64,000 bases of DNA from Limisalsivibrio acetivorans (lineage in GTDB: Bacteria > Chrysiogenota > Deferribacteres > Deferribacterales > Geovibrionaceae), in the NCBI RefSeq assembly GCF_000421105.1, contig NZ_ATWF01000002.1, positions 248,001-312,000 on the forward strand, written 5' to 3'. The notes under the pieces were generated by a model. The model saw only the letters and a program-made list of their open reading frames with translations, made no database searches and was not told the origin of the DNA. The translations under genes and the position numbers were made by a program. Shown in pieces: positions 1 through 9,453 of the stretch. Each line of letters starts with the position of its first letter. Position 1 is the first letter of the stretch.

Positions 1-1326
1 CTTGGCACTGCATGTACAGCGTTCTTTCTGATTAAAACAGATAACAACCTTCGTACCCTCACCCTTGCGGGAATCTATGAGGAAATGCCAGCCCATGTTG
101 TTGCAAAGCCTTCTCACAATGGATATTCCAAACCCGAAGCCATCCGCATGATATCTACCCTTGCCGTCCCTCAGCTTCTCCAGATCAGCACGGTCTATCC
201 CTCCACCTGTATCCTCAACACGAAGGCAGGACTCAAGGATGCGAACTCGAACCTTGCCGCTCTGGGTATATGTGAAGGCGTTACGTAAAAGGTTGGATAG
301 AAGGATGCTCATTATCTGGGGCGCCACGGGGAGCATCTGCCTATCCTCCTCCTCTATAACCACTTCCACAGGCTTGCCCTGCAGGAGGTATTCGTGATCC
401 TCGATAACTTCCCGGGCCACCGTTACGGTCTCTATACCGATCCCCTCTTCACTGTGCACCTCATGGCGAGAAAGCCAAAGGAATGAGGTTATGAGATGTT
501 CCATCTTCATGGTGGAGCGCTTTATCCGCCCTATAATTCTGTTCAGCTTTTCGTCCTGAACCGCATCTGAATGCTCAAGGAGCTCTATGGCTCCCTTGAT
601 GGTGGTGACAGGGGTTCTGAGCTCATGGGAGGCATCCCTGGCGAAGGATTTTTCACGCTCCACAGATGCCTTCATGCCGTTAATCGACTGCTCCAGAGTG
701 CTTGCGAGGAACCCCACTTCGTCATCGGAGAATCTTGAAGACAAATTCTCCGGCAGCTCTCTGCCATCCCCCGATTGTCTCACCATTCTGGTAAGCTTAA
801 CCACCGGGGATATAGCCTTGTGGGCTGTAATAAATCCAAGAAGAAGCCCAAAACCTATGATGGGAAGGATTACTATGATAAGGGTTCTTCTCAGCGACAT
901 CAGTGATTCACGACCGGTGTTGAAGCGGGTGACATTGTAGAGCATATAAAACCGTTCACCATCGGGCAGGTTCTTAAGGGTCAGGTGGTAATCCTGCTTA
1001 TCGTGCTCGAGGTAGTAGTTCCCCGGAGTAGCCATGCCGTATTCCTTCTCCACCCATTCAGGAAGGAGATCATCACCGTAATATACTGTTACAAAGGGTG
1101 AAGACGGGATATTGAAGTTATATGCATTGGACACCGGGGCAACATCGGAGACGGCATGCTCACGCATATAATACTCCGCCTCAAGCTCTATCCTTTTTCG
1201 TATTGAACGTTTTTCGTTGAGATGCGTGGCAAGGATAACACCCCCCACAACCATCGAGCTGAGAAGGATACTGAATCCGATAAAAACAAGGATGATCCTT
1301 GTCCTCAGCCCGGACCGGAAAGGCAT
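1..1326 (-). CDS. Sensor histidine kinase, C-terminus cut by window edge
   Basis: Membrane histidine kinase that would phosphorylate the regulator encoded just upstream. I read this frame directly: the ATG overlaps the regulator's stop by one base (TAATG) and the frame is open for 442 codons to base 1. A membrane segment lies at about residues 8-30, followed by an extracytoplasmic domain of about 120 residues, a second membrane segment near 140-160 and a HAMP-like linker. The H box reads ARDASHELRTPVTT. The ATPase domain shows the N box (SNLLRNAFTYT), G1 (VEDTGGGI) and G2 (GFGFGISIVRRL). The last readable residues, after GTKVVICF, lie beyond the ATPase fold, so only a short tail is missing. 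The signal sensed is unknown. Confidence 0.9.
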   Translation of the reverse strand, partial: MPFRSGLRTRIILVFIGFSILLSSMVVGGVILATHLNEKRSIRKRIELEAEYYMREHAVSDVAPVSNAYNFNIPSSPFVTVYYGDDLLPEWVEKEYGMATPGNYYLEHDKQDYHLTLKNLPDGERFYMLYNVTRFNTGRESLMSLRRTLIIVILPIIGFGLLLGFITAHKAISPVVKLTRMVRQSGDGRELPENLSSRFSDDEVGFLASTLEQSINGMKASVEREKSFARDASHELRTPVTTIKGAIELLEHSDAVQDEKLNRIIGRIKRSTMKMEHLITSFLWLSRHEVHSEEGIGIETVTVAREVIEDHEYLLQGKPVEVVIEEEDRQMLPVAPQIMSILLSNLLRNAFTYTQSGKVRVRILESCLRVEDTGGGIDRADLEKLRDGKGRYHADGFGFGISIVRRLCNNMGWHFLIDSRKGEGTKVVICFNQKERCTCSAK

Positions 1327-2000
1327 TAGTCCACCGCCTCAATCTTATAGCCCCGCCCCCTTATGGTTACAAGCATGTTGATACTGAAAGGCTTATCAAC
1401 CAGCTGGCGCAGAGTGTAGAAATGCACCTTGAGGGAATCGCTGTCCGGAGGTGTCTCCCCCCAGATGGCATACTCGAGATCCCCTTTGGAGACTATACCG
1501 GGGTGGGCCTCCATGAGGTTTTTAAGTATCTGGTAGCATACGGGGGGAAGGTCTATAAACTTGCCGTCACGTATCACAGTCCCTTTTCTGGGATCAAGGC
1601 TCAGACCTCCGATCTGGAATATCTCGGCAACGCTCTGCTTTGCCCTGCGCACCAGAGCCTCTATCCTTGCCTTTAGCTCTGCCAGCTCGAAGGGTTTCGG
1701 AAGATAGTCATCTGTGCCCGACTCAAAGCCCTCAAGCTTGTCGGTGAGCATCGTCCGGGCTGTGAGCATTATCACAGGTATATTCAGCCTCATCTGCCTT
1801 CGAAGTATTCGGCATACCTCAAAGCCATCAATACCGGGGAGGTTTATGTCCAGGACAACGGCATCGTATTTGTTCGCATGGGCGAACTCCACGGCGGATT
1901 CACCGTTCATGGCATAGTCCACTGACCAGTCCGCAAACTCCAGATAATCTATAACGTTCTCTGCGAGGTCAACATCATCCTCAACAAGGAGTATTCTCAT
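1326..2000 (-). CDS. OmpR/PhoB-family response regulator
   Basis: Two-component transcription factor partnered with the adjacent kinase. The receiver domain begins MRILLVEDDVDLAEN, with acidic residues ED/D near positions 8-10, the phosphoacceptor Asp at about 51 (VVLDINLPG), the switch Thr in MLTART and Lys in LPKPF. The C-terminal winged helix (about 130-224) shows the OmpR pattern LRQLVDKPF...IRGRGYKIE. I chose the ATG at 2000 because AAAGGTG sits 6 bases upstream; the frame also opens three codons earlier at a GTG that would overlap this ribosome binding site. The regulon is unknown. Confidence 0.92.
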   Translation of the reverse strand: MRILLVEDDVDLAENVIDYLEFADWSVDYAMNGESAVEFAHANKYDAVVLDINLPGIDGFEVCRILRRQMRLNIPVIMLTARTMLTDKLEGFESGTDDYLPKPFELAELKARIEALVRRAKQSVAEIFQIGGLSLDPRKGTVIRDGKFIDLPPVCYQILKNLMEAHPGIVSKGDLEYAIWGETPPDSDSLKVHFYTLRQLVDKPFSINMLVTIRGRGYKIEAVD

Positions 2001-2395
2001 TTTGCACACCTTTGTAATAAAATATTATTGAGTGGTTAATTAGAAAATATTAGCAAGAGGATTGGATAACACAATATATTTCTTATTAAAAGATTCACAT
2101 CCATGTTCATCTGTTCCTCTTTTTATCAATCTACTATATATTTAACCAAGCTGATATTATACATCATCAATCGTAACTATCCATAATTCAACCCTGCTTC
2201 ACAGTTATAAAGCCATCCCAGAGAAGTTTACGGTTGAAACAAAAAAAGACAGGGGAGGCACAGGTTTACTGGAGGCTGAACAAGCTAGAACAGTTTGATT
2301 AACCCCGAAACTGAGAGATATTCTGTAGTCTTACCAGTAAAAAAGGGGCTGAACAACTCAACCCCTTCTCGAACTAACTTGCTATCAACTGTATG
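2001..2395. other. Intergenic region, AT-rich
   Basis: About 390 bases between the chemoreceptor stop and the response-regulator start. It holds the chemoreceptor's terminator-like hairpin (2339-2366) and presumably the regulator promoter. I could not assign a convincing -35/-10 pair and see no coding sequence. Confidence 0.6.
2339..2366 (-). terminator. Terminator hairpin, copy 1 of a GGGGCTGA repeat
   Basis: On the plus strand six A's precede AAGGGG, and CCCCTT closes the hairpin after a TGA/TCA inner stem with one mismatch. Read on the minus strand this is a stem followed by a T tract, about 30 bases past the chemoreceptor stop. It resembles the elements at 5175-5200 and 5252-5284. Confidence 0.7.
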
Positions 2396-4753
2396 TCAGG
2401 TAAGCCCTATGGAGTTAAACCTTCCTTCGAGACACTCCGTTGAAGTGTTGAACTTGTTCACCATCTCATTAAGATTCGACGATTCATCCTTTATGTTATG
2501 GATACCGGCGGTCAGGTTTTTCATCGAGACCACGTTTGACTCAACACCGGCTGAGATAGCATTGATATTCTCAGTAACCAGACGGATAGCATCATTCTGC
2601 TCTGTTACTGCTATGGTAATCTGGTTATTGGCATCGGTGATCTCGCTCACCGCAACAACAATCCCGTTAAAGAGTTCGTTGGCCTCACCTATAACCTTAA
2701 CACCGTTATCCACAGTCAGTTCCGACTTATGCATCTCACTGCTGGCACTTTCGGTTTCTTTCTGAACACTGGAGACTATTTCGTTTATCTGGGAGGTTGC
2801 ACCCTGTGTTCTTTCCGCCAGCTTTCGAACCTCATCGGCAACAACCGCAAACCCTCTTCCCGCCTCACCGGCCCTTGCTGCCTCAATGGCGGCATTAAGG
2901 GCGAGGAGGTTTGTCTGGTCTGCAATATCGTTTATCACTCTTATAATGTCCCCTATCTCTGCCGAGGATGCACTCAAGCCTTCAATAATCTTGGCCAACG
3001 AAGCTGCCTGTGTTTTGATGGTAGTTATACTTTCAACAACCTCGTTAAGGCTTTCCATTCCTTTCTGGGTCTGATCGTTTGCACTTTCTGTAACAGATGT
3101 CGCATTTTCAACGTTCATGAGAACGCCGTCCGCTGTGGAATTCATCTTCTCCATTGCGCTTGCAATCTCTGTTATCTGCTGTGCCTGCTCGGTGAAAGTG
3201 CCGGAGATCTCCTCCGCCACCACAGTAAGCTCATCACAACTGTCATCAAGTTTTTCCGAGTTTTCTTTTATGTTGTGAATAATATTATGGATCGTATCGA
3301 TAAAGGCGTTTGTGAGCTGGCAAAGCCTGACAATCTCATCGACACTAAGCTCCTCTTTTGTTTTTGCCCCCCTTCCTGTCTGCTGTTTTGAGAGCATAAC
3401 ACGCTTGGTAAGGTCCGCATCTCCGGAAACCAGATCGCTCATCACCTCTGTCAGAAGCCTCAACCTCTTTCCGATTATCTGCTGAATCATAAAGAGCATA
3501 ATTGCTACCAGCAGGACAGTAAGCCCGAGTGCTGTCATGTAAAGGATATTGCGCATACTGATAGCGGAGGCCATAGCCTCTGCATAGTCGATCTCTGCAA
3601 TAATGCCCCAGTTGAGGCCAAGTATACTCAGCGGTGCATACGAACTAAGCACCTCTACACCTCTATAGTCGGGAATAACCTGAGAGCCCGATTCCCCCGC
3701 AAGTGCCTTCCGGGTGGAATCAGTCTTGATCTTAAGCACGCCTATCGTTGTCCCAAGCTTCTGCACAATACTCTCTTTGATATCAGCGAGGAAACGGCTG
3801 TTGTTTCTCATACCGTTGTCCCCTCCCACAAGATAACATTCACCCGATTCACCAAGACCTGCCTTCTGATAATGGCCGCCAAAGCTCATTATATTGTTTA
3901 TCGTATCAATAGACATCTGCATGATCATAACGCCGGCAATCTCTCCTCCGATATAAACCGGTGTTGAGATAAAGGATGCGGGCAGGTTATAGCTCGGCTC
4001 ATATGATTTGAAATCATCCAGAAAGACATCGCCGTCCTTCAGTTTCATCGCCTTTCTGAAAGCCTCTCCTATTCCTGTATCGGCATAGGGGCCGTTAAAA
4101 AGGTTTGTGGCGAAATCCTTCTCCTTAAAAACGGTGTATATCAAATCCCCCTTTGTGTTAACGAGAAAAATATCATAAAGGCTAAACTGCTCCAGAAGTG
4201 TCCTGAAAGCCTTATGGTAATATGCATGATCCTTCGTGTATTCGGCATCAACCCCTTCAACTTCCACGAGGTTATGCTTTTCACCGATTTTTTCCGGGTT
4301 ACCCACTATATAAAGATACTGTGCTACAGCTGCATTAGGGTCAGTCGGCAGGTATGCGGAGGTACTTCTTCTCTGGGCGGAATCAGGCACGTCATAATTT
4401 ACGTCCTTCAGGTACAGCTGTTCAAAATGTTTTACCGCATCGGATCTGACAGCTTCCGGCTCTATACCGGTTTCCTGCTGGAGTGTGTAAAATGATTTAT
4501 CAAACCTCTCCATTGCTGTGGAAACCTGTGTACTGGAAGCAGAGGCAACTATTAAGCTGGCTATTGTATCGAAGTAATCCTCAATATGCCCGCTCTTTGA
4601 CTCCCTTACAGCATCAAGCTGATCAAGCTTACTTTGCATAAGCGATGAAAAGGACTTGTTTGCAGAAACAGTTGCAATAAGAAGACCCAAAACTAGAAGA
4701 CCTATACAGGTGATAATCAAAAGCCTTGCTCTTATAGATATTTTGCTGAACAT
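2396..4753 (-). CDS. Methyl-accepting chemotaxis protein with large periplasmic Cache-type sensor
   Basis: Transmembrane chemoreceptor that binds a ligand outside the membrane and controls CheA/CheW signalling. The first membrane segment is at about residues 8-28. A periplasmic domain of about 370 residues follows, and its spacing and [15 protein letters not shown] / [16 protein letters not shown] motifs are typical of double Cache domains. The second membrane segment is near 400-424, followed by HAMP and the long signalling hairpin with the conserved tip ([19 protein letters not shown], around 610-630). I placed the start at the ATG at 4753 because GGAGGT lies 5 bases upstream; the frame opens four codons earlier at a TTG. 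There is no C-terminal CheR-binding pentapeptide. Ligand unknown. Confidence 0.93.
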   Translation of the reverse strand: MFSKISIRARLLIITCIGLLVLGLLIATVSANKSFSSLMQSKLDQLDAVRESKSGHIEDYFDTIASLIVASASSTQVSTAMERFDKSFYTLQQETGIEPEAVRSDAVKHFEQLYLKDVNYDVPDSAQRRSTSAYLPTDPNAAVAQYLYIVGNPEKIGEKHNLVEVEGVDAEYTKDHAYYHKAFRTLLEQFSLYDIFLVNTKGDLIYTVFKEKDFATNLFNGPYADTGIGEAFRKAMKLKDGDVFLDDFKSYEPSYNLPASFISTPVYIGGEIAGVMIMQMSIDTINNIMSFGGHYQKAGLGESGECYLVGGDNGMRNNSRFLADIKESIVQKLGTTIGVLKIKTDSTRKALAGESGSQVIPDYRGVEVLSSYAPLSILGLNWGIIAEIDYAEAMASAISMRNILYMTALGLTVLLVAIMLFMIQQIIGKRLRLLTEVMSDLVSGDADLTKRVMLSKQQTGRGAKTKEELSVDEIVRLCQLTNAFIDTIHNIIHNIKENSEKLDDSCDELTVVAEEISGTFTEQAQQITEIASAMEKMNSTADGVLMNVENATSVTESANDQTQKGMESLNEVVESITTIKTQAASLAKIIEGLSASSAEIGDIIRVINDIADQTNLLALNAAIEAARAGEAGRGFAVVADEVRKLAERTQGATSQINEIVSSVQKETESASSEMHKSELTVDNGVKVIGEANELFNGIVVAVSEITDANNQITIAVTEQNDAIRLVTENINAISAGVESNVVSMKNLTAGIHNIKDESSNLNEMVNKFNTSTECLEGRFNSIGLT

Positions 4754-5174
4754 GGCAACCTCCAATGTTTGTCTAATAAAAAGTATACACCTGTTTTCTG
4801 CTTAAAGCTTATTAATACAAACTATTCTTAACTACATATATTAACATTTGTGCAGCCCTCCTTCTTCTGTTTATCGGCTGCATACCTCTGCATATGGGGA
4901 TCTATGATGTCTTAATCCCCCAAGAGGCTAAAGTAATCGTGCAAAGTGGATTACAGGCTGGACTGCCAAAATGGGTAGGAGGTTGCAATAATCATTAGAG
5001 CTCTCTTTCCAGACAAACCTATAAGATCTTTGTTGTTCCTGCTCATTTTTAGACAGGGTGAGTGAAGGTGTCTCTTTAGTCTGAATGGAAGGATGTTATA
5101 GGGAGTGGCCCTATGTTAAATAACAGGATGCTGAACTTCGTATATACATGAATACAAATGGAAGAGATTTAAGC

Positions 5175-5200
5175 AAAAAAGGGGCTGAACAAGTCAGGCC
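5175..5200. repeat. Degraded copy of GGGGCTGAACAAGTCAG hairpin repeat
   Basis: A-run plus GGGGCTGAACAAGTCAG matches the terminator at 5252-5284 exactly over the left arm and loop, but the right arm stops after CAGGCC, so the long stem is lost. It lies about 75 bases from the intact copy, which suggests local duplication and decay. Confidence 0.6.
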
Positions 5201-5251
5201 AATGTGCTGATAACTTTCACATGTTTGAACAAAAAATCCAGTTTTATACAC

Positions 5252-5284
5252 AAAAAAAGGGGCTGAACAAGTCAGCCCCTTCTT
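5252..5284 (-). terminator. Rho-independent terminator of tRNA-Leu
   Basis: Perfect 10-bp stem AAGGGGCTGA / TCAGCCCCTT with loop ACAAG (5257-5281). On the minus strand it is followed by a run of seven T's. It begins six bases past the 3' end of the tRNA. Confidence 0.85.
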
Positions 5285-5289
5285 GGTAG

Positions 5290-5375
5290 TGCCGAGAGCG
5301 AGACTCGAACTCGCACACGGTTTAACCCGCACAGGATCCTTAGTCCTGCGTGTCTACCAATTCCACCACCTCGGC
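5290..5375 (-). tRNA. tRNA-Leu, anticodon AAG
   Basis: 86-nt class II tRNA read on the minus strand. The acceptor arm is GCCGAGG paired with TCTCGGC (one G-T) and discriminator A. The D arm contains AATTGGTAGA, the variable arm is long, and the T arm is GCGAG-TTCGAGT-CTCGC. The anticodon stem CAGGA/TCCTG encloses the loop CTAAGGA, so positions 34-36 read AAG, preceded by U33. CCA is not encoded. An A at position 34 for leucine is uncommon in bacteria, where GAG is usual; it would read CUU, and CUC only if deaminated to inosine. Confidence 0.93.
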
Positions 5376-5476
5376 TTGGGAGAATCTTTATATTGACTTT
5401 TCAGAGAAATGTCAACACTTAAAAGCACATTTTTTTTCATTTTTTTCGACAGATGCTTAGACCGCCTCACAGCGGC

Positions 5477-7111
5477 TTATTTCATATTGGATTTCAGAAA
5501 AGGTGCGTACTTCTTATCCACCTTGATTATGTGGTTCTTGACCCAATCCTGCAGAAAGCTGAGGAGGTTAAAACCGATAACCTCACGTCCGCTTTCATAG
5601 TTCTCCATAAACTCCATAACCTTGGACTTAAGACTCTCATGAACGTCCCTGTGGGTATGGGCGTCTGGATACCCGTGTTTACGGAAAGCCTCTTCTTCGG
5701 AATCGAAATGGTAAACGGTATACTCTACAAGCTCGTTAAGTGTCTTTTCAAGGGCTTTTTTATCCTGCCCTTTCTGGATCCCGTCGTACAGCTCATTGAT
5801 GATGCTGATAAGTTTCTTGTGCTGATCATCAAACTGCTTTATCCCCGTCTCGAGCTCACTACTCCATTTCATAAAGGTATCATCGGCACCTTTGCGGAAG
5901 TAGGATATGCTGCTTGTGAGCCCGGAGGTGACAGAAAGAAGGTTCTCACCCGCACTCTGGGATTCATGGGCCATATGCGTAATGTTCTCGGACATATTGG
6001 CGATCTCCAGCGTACTGTTGGAAACCTCGCTGAGAGCCAGAGTCTGTTCCTCCATGGAGCGGACGATTCCATCTATCTGCCCAGCGATGTCATTGATATT
6101 AATGGAAATAGCCTCTATGGCCTCCACTGATTCATCCGAATGCTCTATCCCCTCGTCAACGGCATGGACACCCGCCTGCACAGTCTCGAAAACATTGTTT
6201 ATCCTACCCTGAAGCTCCTTGATAACCTCTCCGATTCGCTTGGTTGAATCGGTGGTCTTTGTGGCAAGCTTCCTTACTTCATCGGCCACAACGGCAAAGC
6301 CTCTGCCGTGCTCGCCAGCCCTTGCCGCCTCAATAGCTGCATTAAGGGCTAGGAGGTTTGTCTGGTCTGCGATGTCGTTAATGGAAACAACAATATGCCC
6401 GATCTCCTCGGACTGCTTCATAACCTGCTCCACAACCTCGGAAATCGAGCTGATATTACTCGATATATCCTGCATGCTCTCTTTATTCTTATCGATAACA
6501 GTCTTACCCTGCTCCACCCTATCGTTGCAACTGCTAACACTGTCGAGTGAGTTTTTACAGGTATCCAGAACAGAGTTGCTCGTGGAGGAGAGCTCCTCGG
6601 TGGCGCTTGAAACGGTGCTTACGTTATCGTTGATAACGTTTATCTGTCCGTTAATCTCATTATTTACGTTTGTAAGGTTTTCAGCCAACGAACTGATATT
6701 CTTGGATGCGAAGAAGAAATCGGCGATTGTACCCTCCATCTTCCCTAGAAAAGAGTTCATAGTTTCTGCCAGATGCGCCATCTCACCCCTGCAGTCGCCG
6801 TTTACCCGGCTTCCCAGTTCGCCAGACTCGGCATTCTTAAGCGCTCCGGAGAGGCTTTTAACCCCGCATGTCTTCTCCCTCATCATAAAATAGGGGATAA
6901 AAAAGGCTAAAAGGATACCAAAGATTATGCAGGCTACGGAGAATGTGATACCGGAGCCGGCTAGATCGTGGGCAAGCCTGATGGATGACTCTCCCCCTTC
7001 TGAAATGATCTCCTGAAACTTAAGATAGTTTCTGATGCCCATGAAAGATGATGTCAAAAGCGGAATTGAGATTAATAAAACTACAAGTGTGAACCGTAAG
7101 CTTAGTCTCAT
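5477..7111 (-). CDS. Methyl-accepting chemotaxis protein with C-terminal hemerythrin domain
   Basis: Chemoreceptor of 544 residues that probably senses oxygen or redox state through a non-haem di-iron centre. Membrane segments at about 9-25 and 52-77 enclose only about 26 residues, so there is no periplasmic sensor. A HAMP-like linker and the signalling hairpin follow (tip [19 protein letters not shown] near 245). From about 413 comes a bacteriohemerythrin domain: [31 protein letters not shown] and [10 protein letters not shown] supply the expected His/Glu/Asp ligands. AGGT sits 7 bases before the ATG. A probable sigma-28 promoter lies upstream, as expected for a chemotaxis gene. The hemerythrin-based taxis role is inferred from known hemerythrin chemoreceptors. 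Confidence 0.93.
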   Translation of the reverse strand: MRLSLRFTLVVLLISIPLLTSSFMGIRNYLKFQEIISEGGESSIRLAHDLAGSGITFSVACIIFGILLAFFIPYFMMREKTCGVKSLSGALKNAESGELGSRVNGDCRGEMAHLAETMNSFLGKMEGTIADFFFASKNISSLAENLTNVNNEINGQINVINDNVSTVSSATEELSSTSNSVLDTCKNSLDSVSSCNDRVEQGKTVIDKNKESMQDISSNISSISEVVEQVMKQSEEIGHIVVSINDIADQTNLLALNAAIEAARAGEHGRGFAVVADEVRKLATKTTDSTKRIGEVIKELQGRINNVFETVQAGVHAVDEGIEHSDESVEAIEAISININDIAGQIDGIVRSMEEQTLALSEVSNSTLEIANMSENITHMAHESQSAGENLLSVTSGLTSSISYFRKGADDTFMKWSSELETGIKQFDDQHKKLISIINELYDGIQKGQDKKALEKTLNELVEYTVYHFDSEEEAFRKHGYPDAHTHRDVHESLKSKVMEFMENYESGREVIGFNLLSFLQDWVKNHIIKVDKKYAPFLKSNMK

Positions 7112-7159
7112 AACATTTACCTATAATAGAATATTTGTCATTGATGAATGCGATGAATA

Positions 7160-7186
7160 TTATCCGATAAAAAGATAAAACTTTCA
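7160..7186 (-). promoter_or_regulatory. Probable sigma-28 (FliA) promoter for the hemerythrin chemoreceptor
   Basis: On the minus strand GAAAGTTT is followed after about 10 bases by TCGGATAA. The sigma-28 consensus is TAAAGTTT, 11 bases, GCCGATAA; the -10 element matches at 6 of 8 positions. It lies about 50 bases before the ATG at 7111. Confidence 0.5.
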
Positions 7187-7229
7187 ATAATTATTACTAG
7201 TTAATATGGAGGATTTACGAATTTAATAA

Positions 7230-8285
7230 TTATCGCATGAATATATCAGCAAACCTTTCAGAAAAGGTTATATAGTTGTAATGCTCTGTGACAGCGGAGA
7301 AATCCTTGATACAACCTACAATAGAATCCACATCGCCGGGCTCGAAGATGTTCTGTTCAGGGAATATCTCCGGTATAACTCCTGTTCTACTGCCGATTAC
7401 AGGCACGCCGCATGCCATCATCTCCATACCTACCCTGCATATCGCCTCGGAGCCGAGGGACGGGATTGCGCCAAGGTCCATGGCACTGATAAGGGCGGGC
7501 ACATCATCCCTGCGCCCTGTGAAGAAGGCGTGTTCCGTCATGTTATGCTCTATGAGAATGCGGCGTATATCCTCCTCGGTTGTTACAGCATCGAAGCCTG
7601 CTATCATAAGCTTGATGTCATGCCTCCCCCCTTTTATAAGCTCTGAGCACGCCTTTATGAGGCTCTCATGCCCTTTAACGGGATCGAAGCGACCGAGTAT
7701 ACCTATAACAAAGTCCGACTCTTTCAGCCCGAACTCACCCCTCACACGCTCCCCTCCCGAACCGTCTCGCCGGAAGTAGTCTGTGTCCACACCGCCGAAG
7801 AGAACGGATACTTTGTTCTCGGGCACTCTAAGTCCGTCCGTATGGACATCCTTCATGAATTCGCCACTGGTTACTATGTGGTCCACAGCGTTATTATAGA
7901 GCCATCTGTTCAGGGGGTTAATACCGGGGGTTCTTCTGTCCCCCCGAACACGGACAAGCTTCCATGTTGGCTTTGTGCGGTAGCGGAGATGAGTGAAGTA
8001 CCAGAACATCTCCCCCCGGTGGCAGACGATTACATCGGGGCGGTATTCCTTTATATACTTATTAATACGGCGTATCGAGTCTGGAACAATAAGGGGTGAG
8101 GAGCTGTTTAAGCGGGCCTCGTAGGTTACGAGACCCGCATTGTCGGACTTTTTAACAGGGGGGGAATCGGGCAGCCCAAGAACCGCCGCATCATGGCCCA
8201 GTTTTTCAAGGCCAAGGCAGAGCATATGGGCATACCATGCGGTGGCGTTGAACCACCTCACATTTACTACATGCAGAAAACGCAT
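7230..8285 (-). CDS. Glycosyltransferase, GT4-like (family 1 fold)
   Basis: Cytoplasmic retaining glycosyltransferase of 351 residues. The N-terminal half begins MRFLHVVNVRWFNATAWYAH and contains the linker motif VLFGGVDTDYFRRD. The C-terminal half has GILGRFDPVKGHESLI and the donor-binding block GSEAICRVGMEMMACGVPVIGSRTGVIPEIF, with the E-x7-E pattern of GT4 enzymes. It starts 6 bases after the ftsZ stop and so appears to be the last gene of the dcw operon. Acceptor and donor cannot be read from sequence; envelope polysaccharide or LPS synthesis is likely. Confidence 0.88.
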   Translation of the reverse strand: MRFLHVVNVRWFNATAWYAHMLCLGLEKLGHDAAVLGLPDSPPVKKSDNAGLVTYEARLNSSSPLIVPDSIRRINKYIKEYRPDVIVCHRGEMFWYFTHLRYRTKPTWKLVRVRGDRRTPGINPLNRWLYNNAVDHIVTSGEFMKDVHTDGLRVPENKVSVLFGGVDTDYFRRDGSGGERVRGEFGLKESDFVIGILGRFDPVKGHESLIKACSELIKGGRHDIKLMIAGFDAVTTEEDIRRILIEHNMTEHAFFTGRRDDVPALISAMDLGAIPSLGSEAICRVGMEMMACGVPVIGSRTGVIPEIFPEQNIFEPGDVDSIVGCIKDFSAVTEHYNYITFSERFADIFMR

Positions 8286-8291
8286 CTGCCT

Positions 8292-9425
8292 TTAGTCGGC
8301 CTGATTCCTCAGGTAGGCAGGGATATCGTACTCGTCCTCGTTGTAGTCGCCAACGGACTTGAGAGAGGCATCCTTCTGCTTTATCTTGTTCACCTTATTC
8401 TTAAAGCTGACAGCCTGCTCGTTCTGCTTCCCTACTATGTTGTCTACCTCGCCGCTCTTCTTGCGGTCCTTAGCTTTGCCGAGCCCTGTGGCAACAACGG
8501 TAACCTTGATGGTTCCCTCGTAGTTATCATCGACAACAACACCCTTGTAGATGGCTGCGTTGTCCCCTGCGCTGTCGTGAATCTTGGTGGCGATGGTCTG
8601 CACCTCGAACATCTTGAGGTCGGAGCCTCCGGTGATGTTCACGAGGATTCCCTCCGCACCGTTTATGCTGACATCCGCAAGAAGGGGTGACTTGAGTGCC
8701 TTGTCGGCGGCCTCAATGTCTCTGTTTTCTCCGGATGCCTCGCCGATACCCATAAGGGACATACCCTTGGCCTCCATAATGGAGCGTACATCGGCGAAAT
8801 CTACGTTGATATATCCGTTGCCGTTTATGGCGTCGCTTATACCCTGAACACCCTGACGCAGAACGTCATCGGCGAACTTGAACGCCTCGGCAAACTGTGT
8901 GGTCTCCTTGCACTGCTCAAGGATCCTGTCGTTGGGCACAACGATGAATGTATCGATATGCTCCTTAAGGAATTTTATTCCCTGGTCAGCGAAGTCGAGC
9001 CTTCTTCTTCCTTCCCATGTGAAGGGGCGGCATACAACAGCCACTGTGAGAGCACCTAAGCCCTTGGCCACATTGGCAATAACGGGAGCCGCACCGGTTC
9101 CTGTTCCACCACCCATTCCGGCGGCTATGAAGACGAGGTCCGCACCCTTAAGCTGTGCTTCGATGGCCTCCATATCTTCAATGGCCGCTTTTTTTCCTAC
9201 TTCGGGCATCCCGCCCGCTCCGAGCCCCTTTGTCAGGGTGGTTCCGAGCTGGATCTTATTGGGAGCCTTATTGCTCGCAAGAGCCTGCTGATCGGTATTT
9301 GCGGCGATGAAATCAACGCCTTCGATACCGTGGTTTATCATATTGTTTACGGCATTGCCTCCGGCTCCGCCGACTCCGATCACCTTTATGACCGCACCTT
9401 GTTTGATGTCTTCGAATTCAAACAT
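8292..9425 (-). CDS. ftsZ: Cell division GTPase FtsZ
   Basis: Tubulin-like GTPase that polymerises into the Z ring at midcell. The 377 residues include the nucleotide-binding loop [13 protein letters not shown] (17-29) and the tubulin signature GGGTGTG (105-111). After a short variable linker the conserved C-terminal peptide DIPAYLRNQ, which binds FtsA and other tethers, is intact. A GGGGG ribosome binding site lies upstream of the ATG, 28 bases past the ftsA stop. Placement after ftsQ-ftsA is the classical dcw order. Confidence 0.98.
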   Translation of the reverse strand: MFEFEDIKQGAVIKVIGVGGAGGNAVNNMINHGIEGVDFIAANTDQQALASNKAPNKIQLGTTLTKGLGAGGMPEVGKKAAIEDMEAIEAQLKGADLVFIAAGMGGGTGTGAAPVIANVAKGLGALTVAVVCRPFTWEGRRRLDFADQGIKFLKEHIDTFIVVPNDRILEQCKETTQFAEAFKFADDVLRQGVQGISDAINGNGYINVDFADVRSIMEAKGMSLMGIGEASGENRDIEAADKALKSPLLADVSINGAEGILVNITGGSDLKMFEVQTIATKIHDSAGDNAAIYKGVVVDDNYEGTIKVTVVATGLGKAKDRKKSGEVDNIVGKQNEQAVSFKNKVNKIKQKDASLKSVGDYNEDEYDIPAYLRNQAD

Positions 9426-9453
9426 ATGTTAATACCCCCGTGTTAATATACTT

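Larger units (their letters stand above)
4754..5289. other. Intergenic region with two hairpin-repeat copies
   Basis: About 535 bases between a chemoreceptor start and the tRNA. The 3' part carries a damaged (5175-5200) and an intact (5252-5284) copy of the GGGGCTGAACAAG hairpin. The rest shows no plausible gene. The short minus-strand frame at 5111-5332 is made mostly of these repeats and runs into the tRNA, so it is not credible. Confidence 0.6.

Noticed and set aside
5111-5332. Minus-strand open frame of 73 codons
   Set aside because: It consists largely of the two hairpin repeats and runs into the tRNA; no ribosome binding site.
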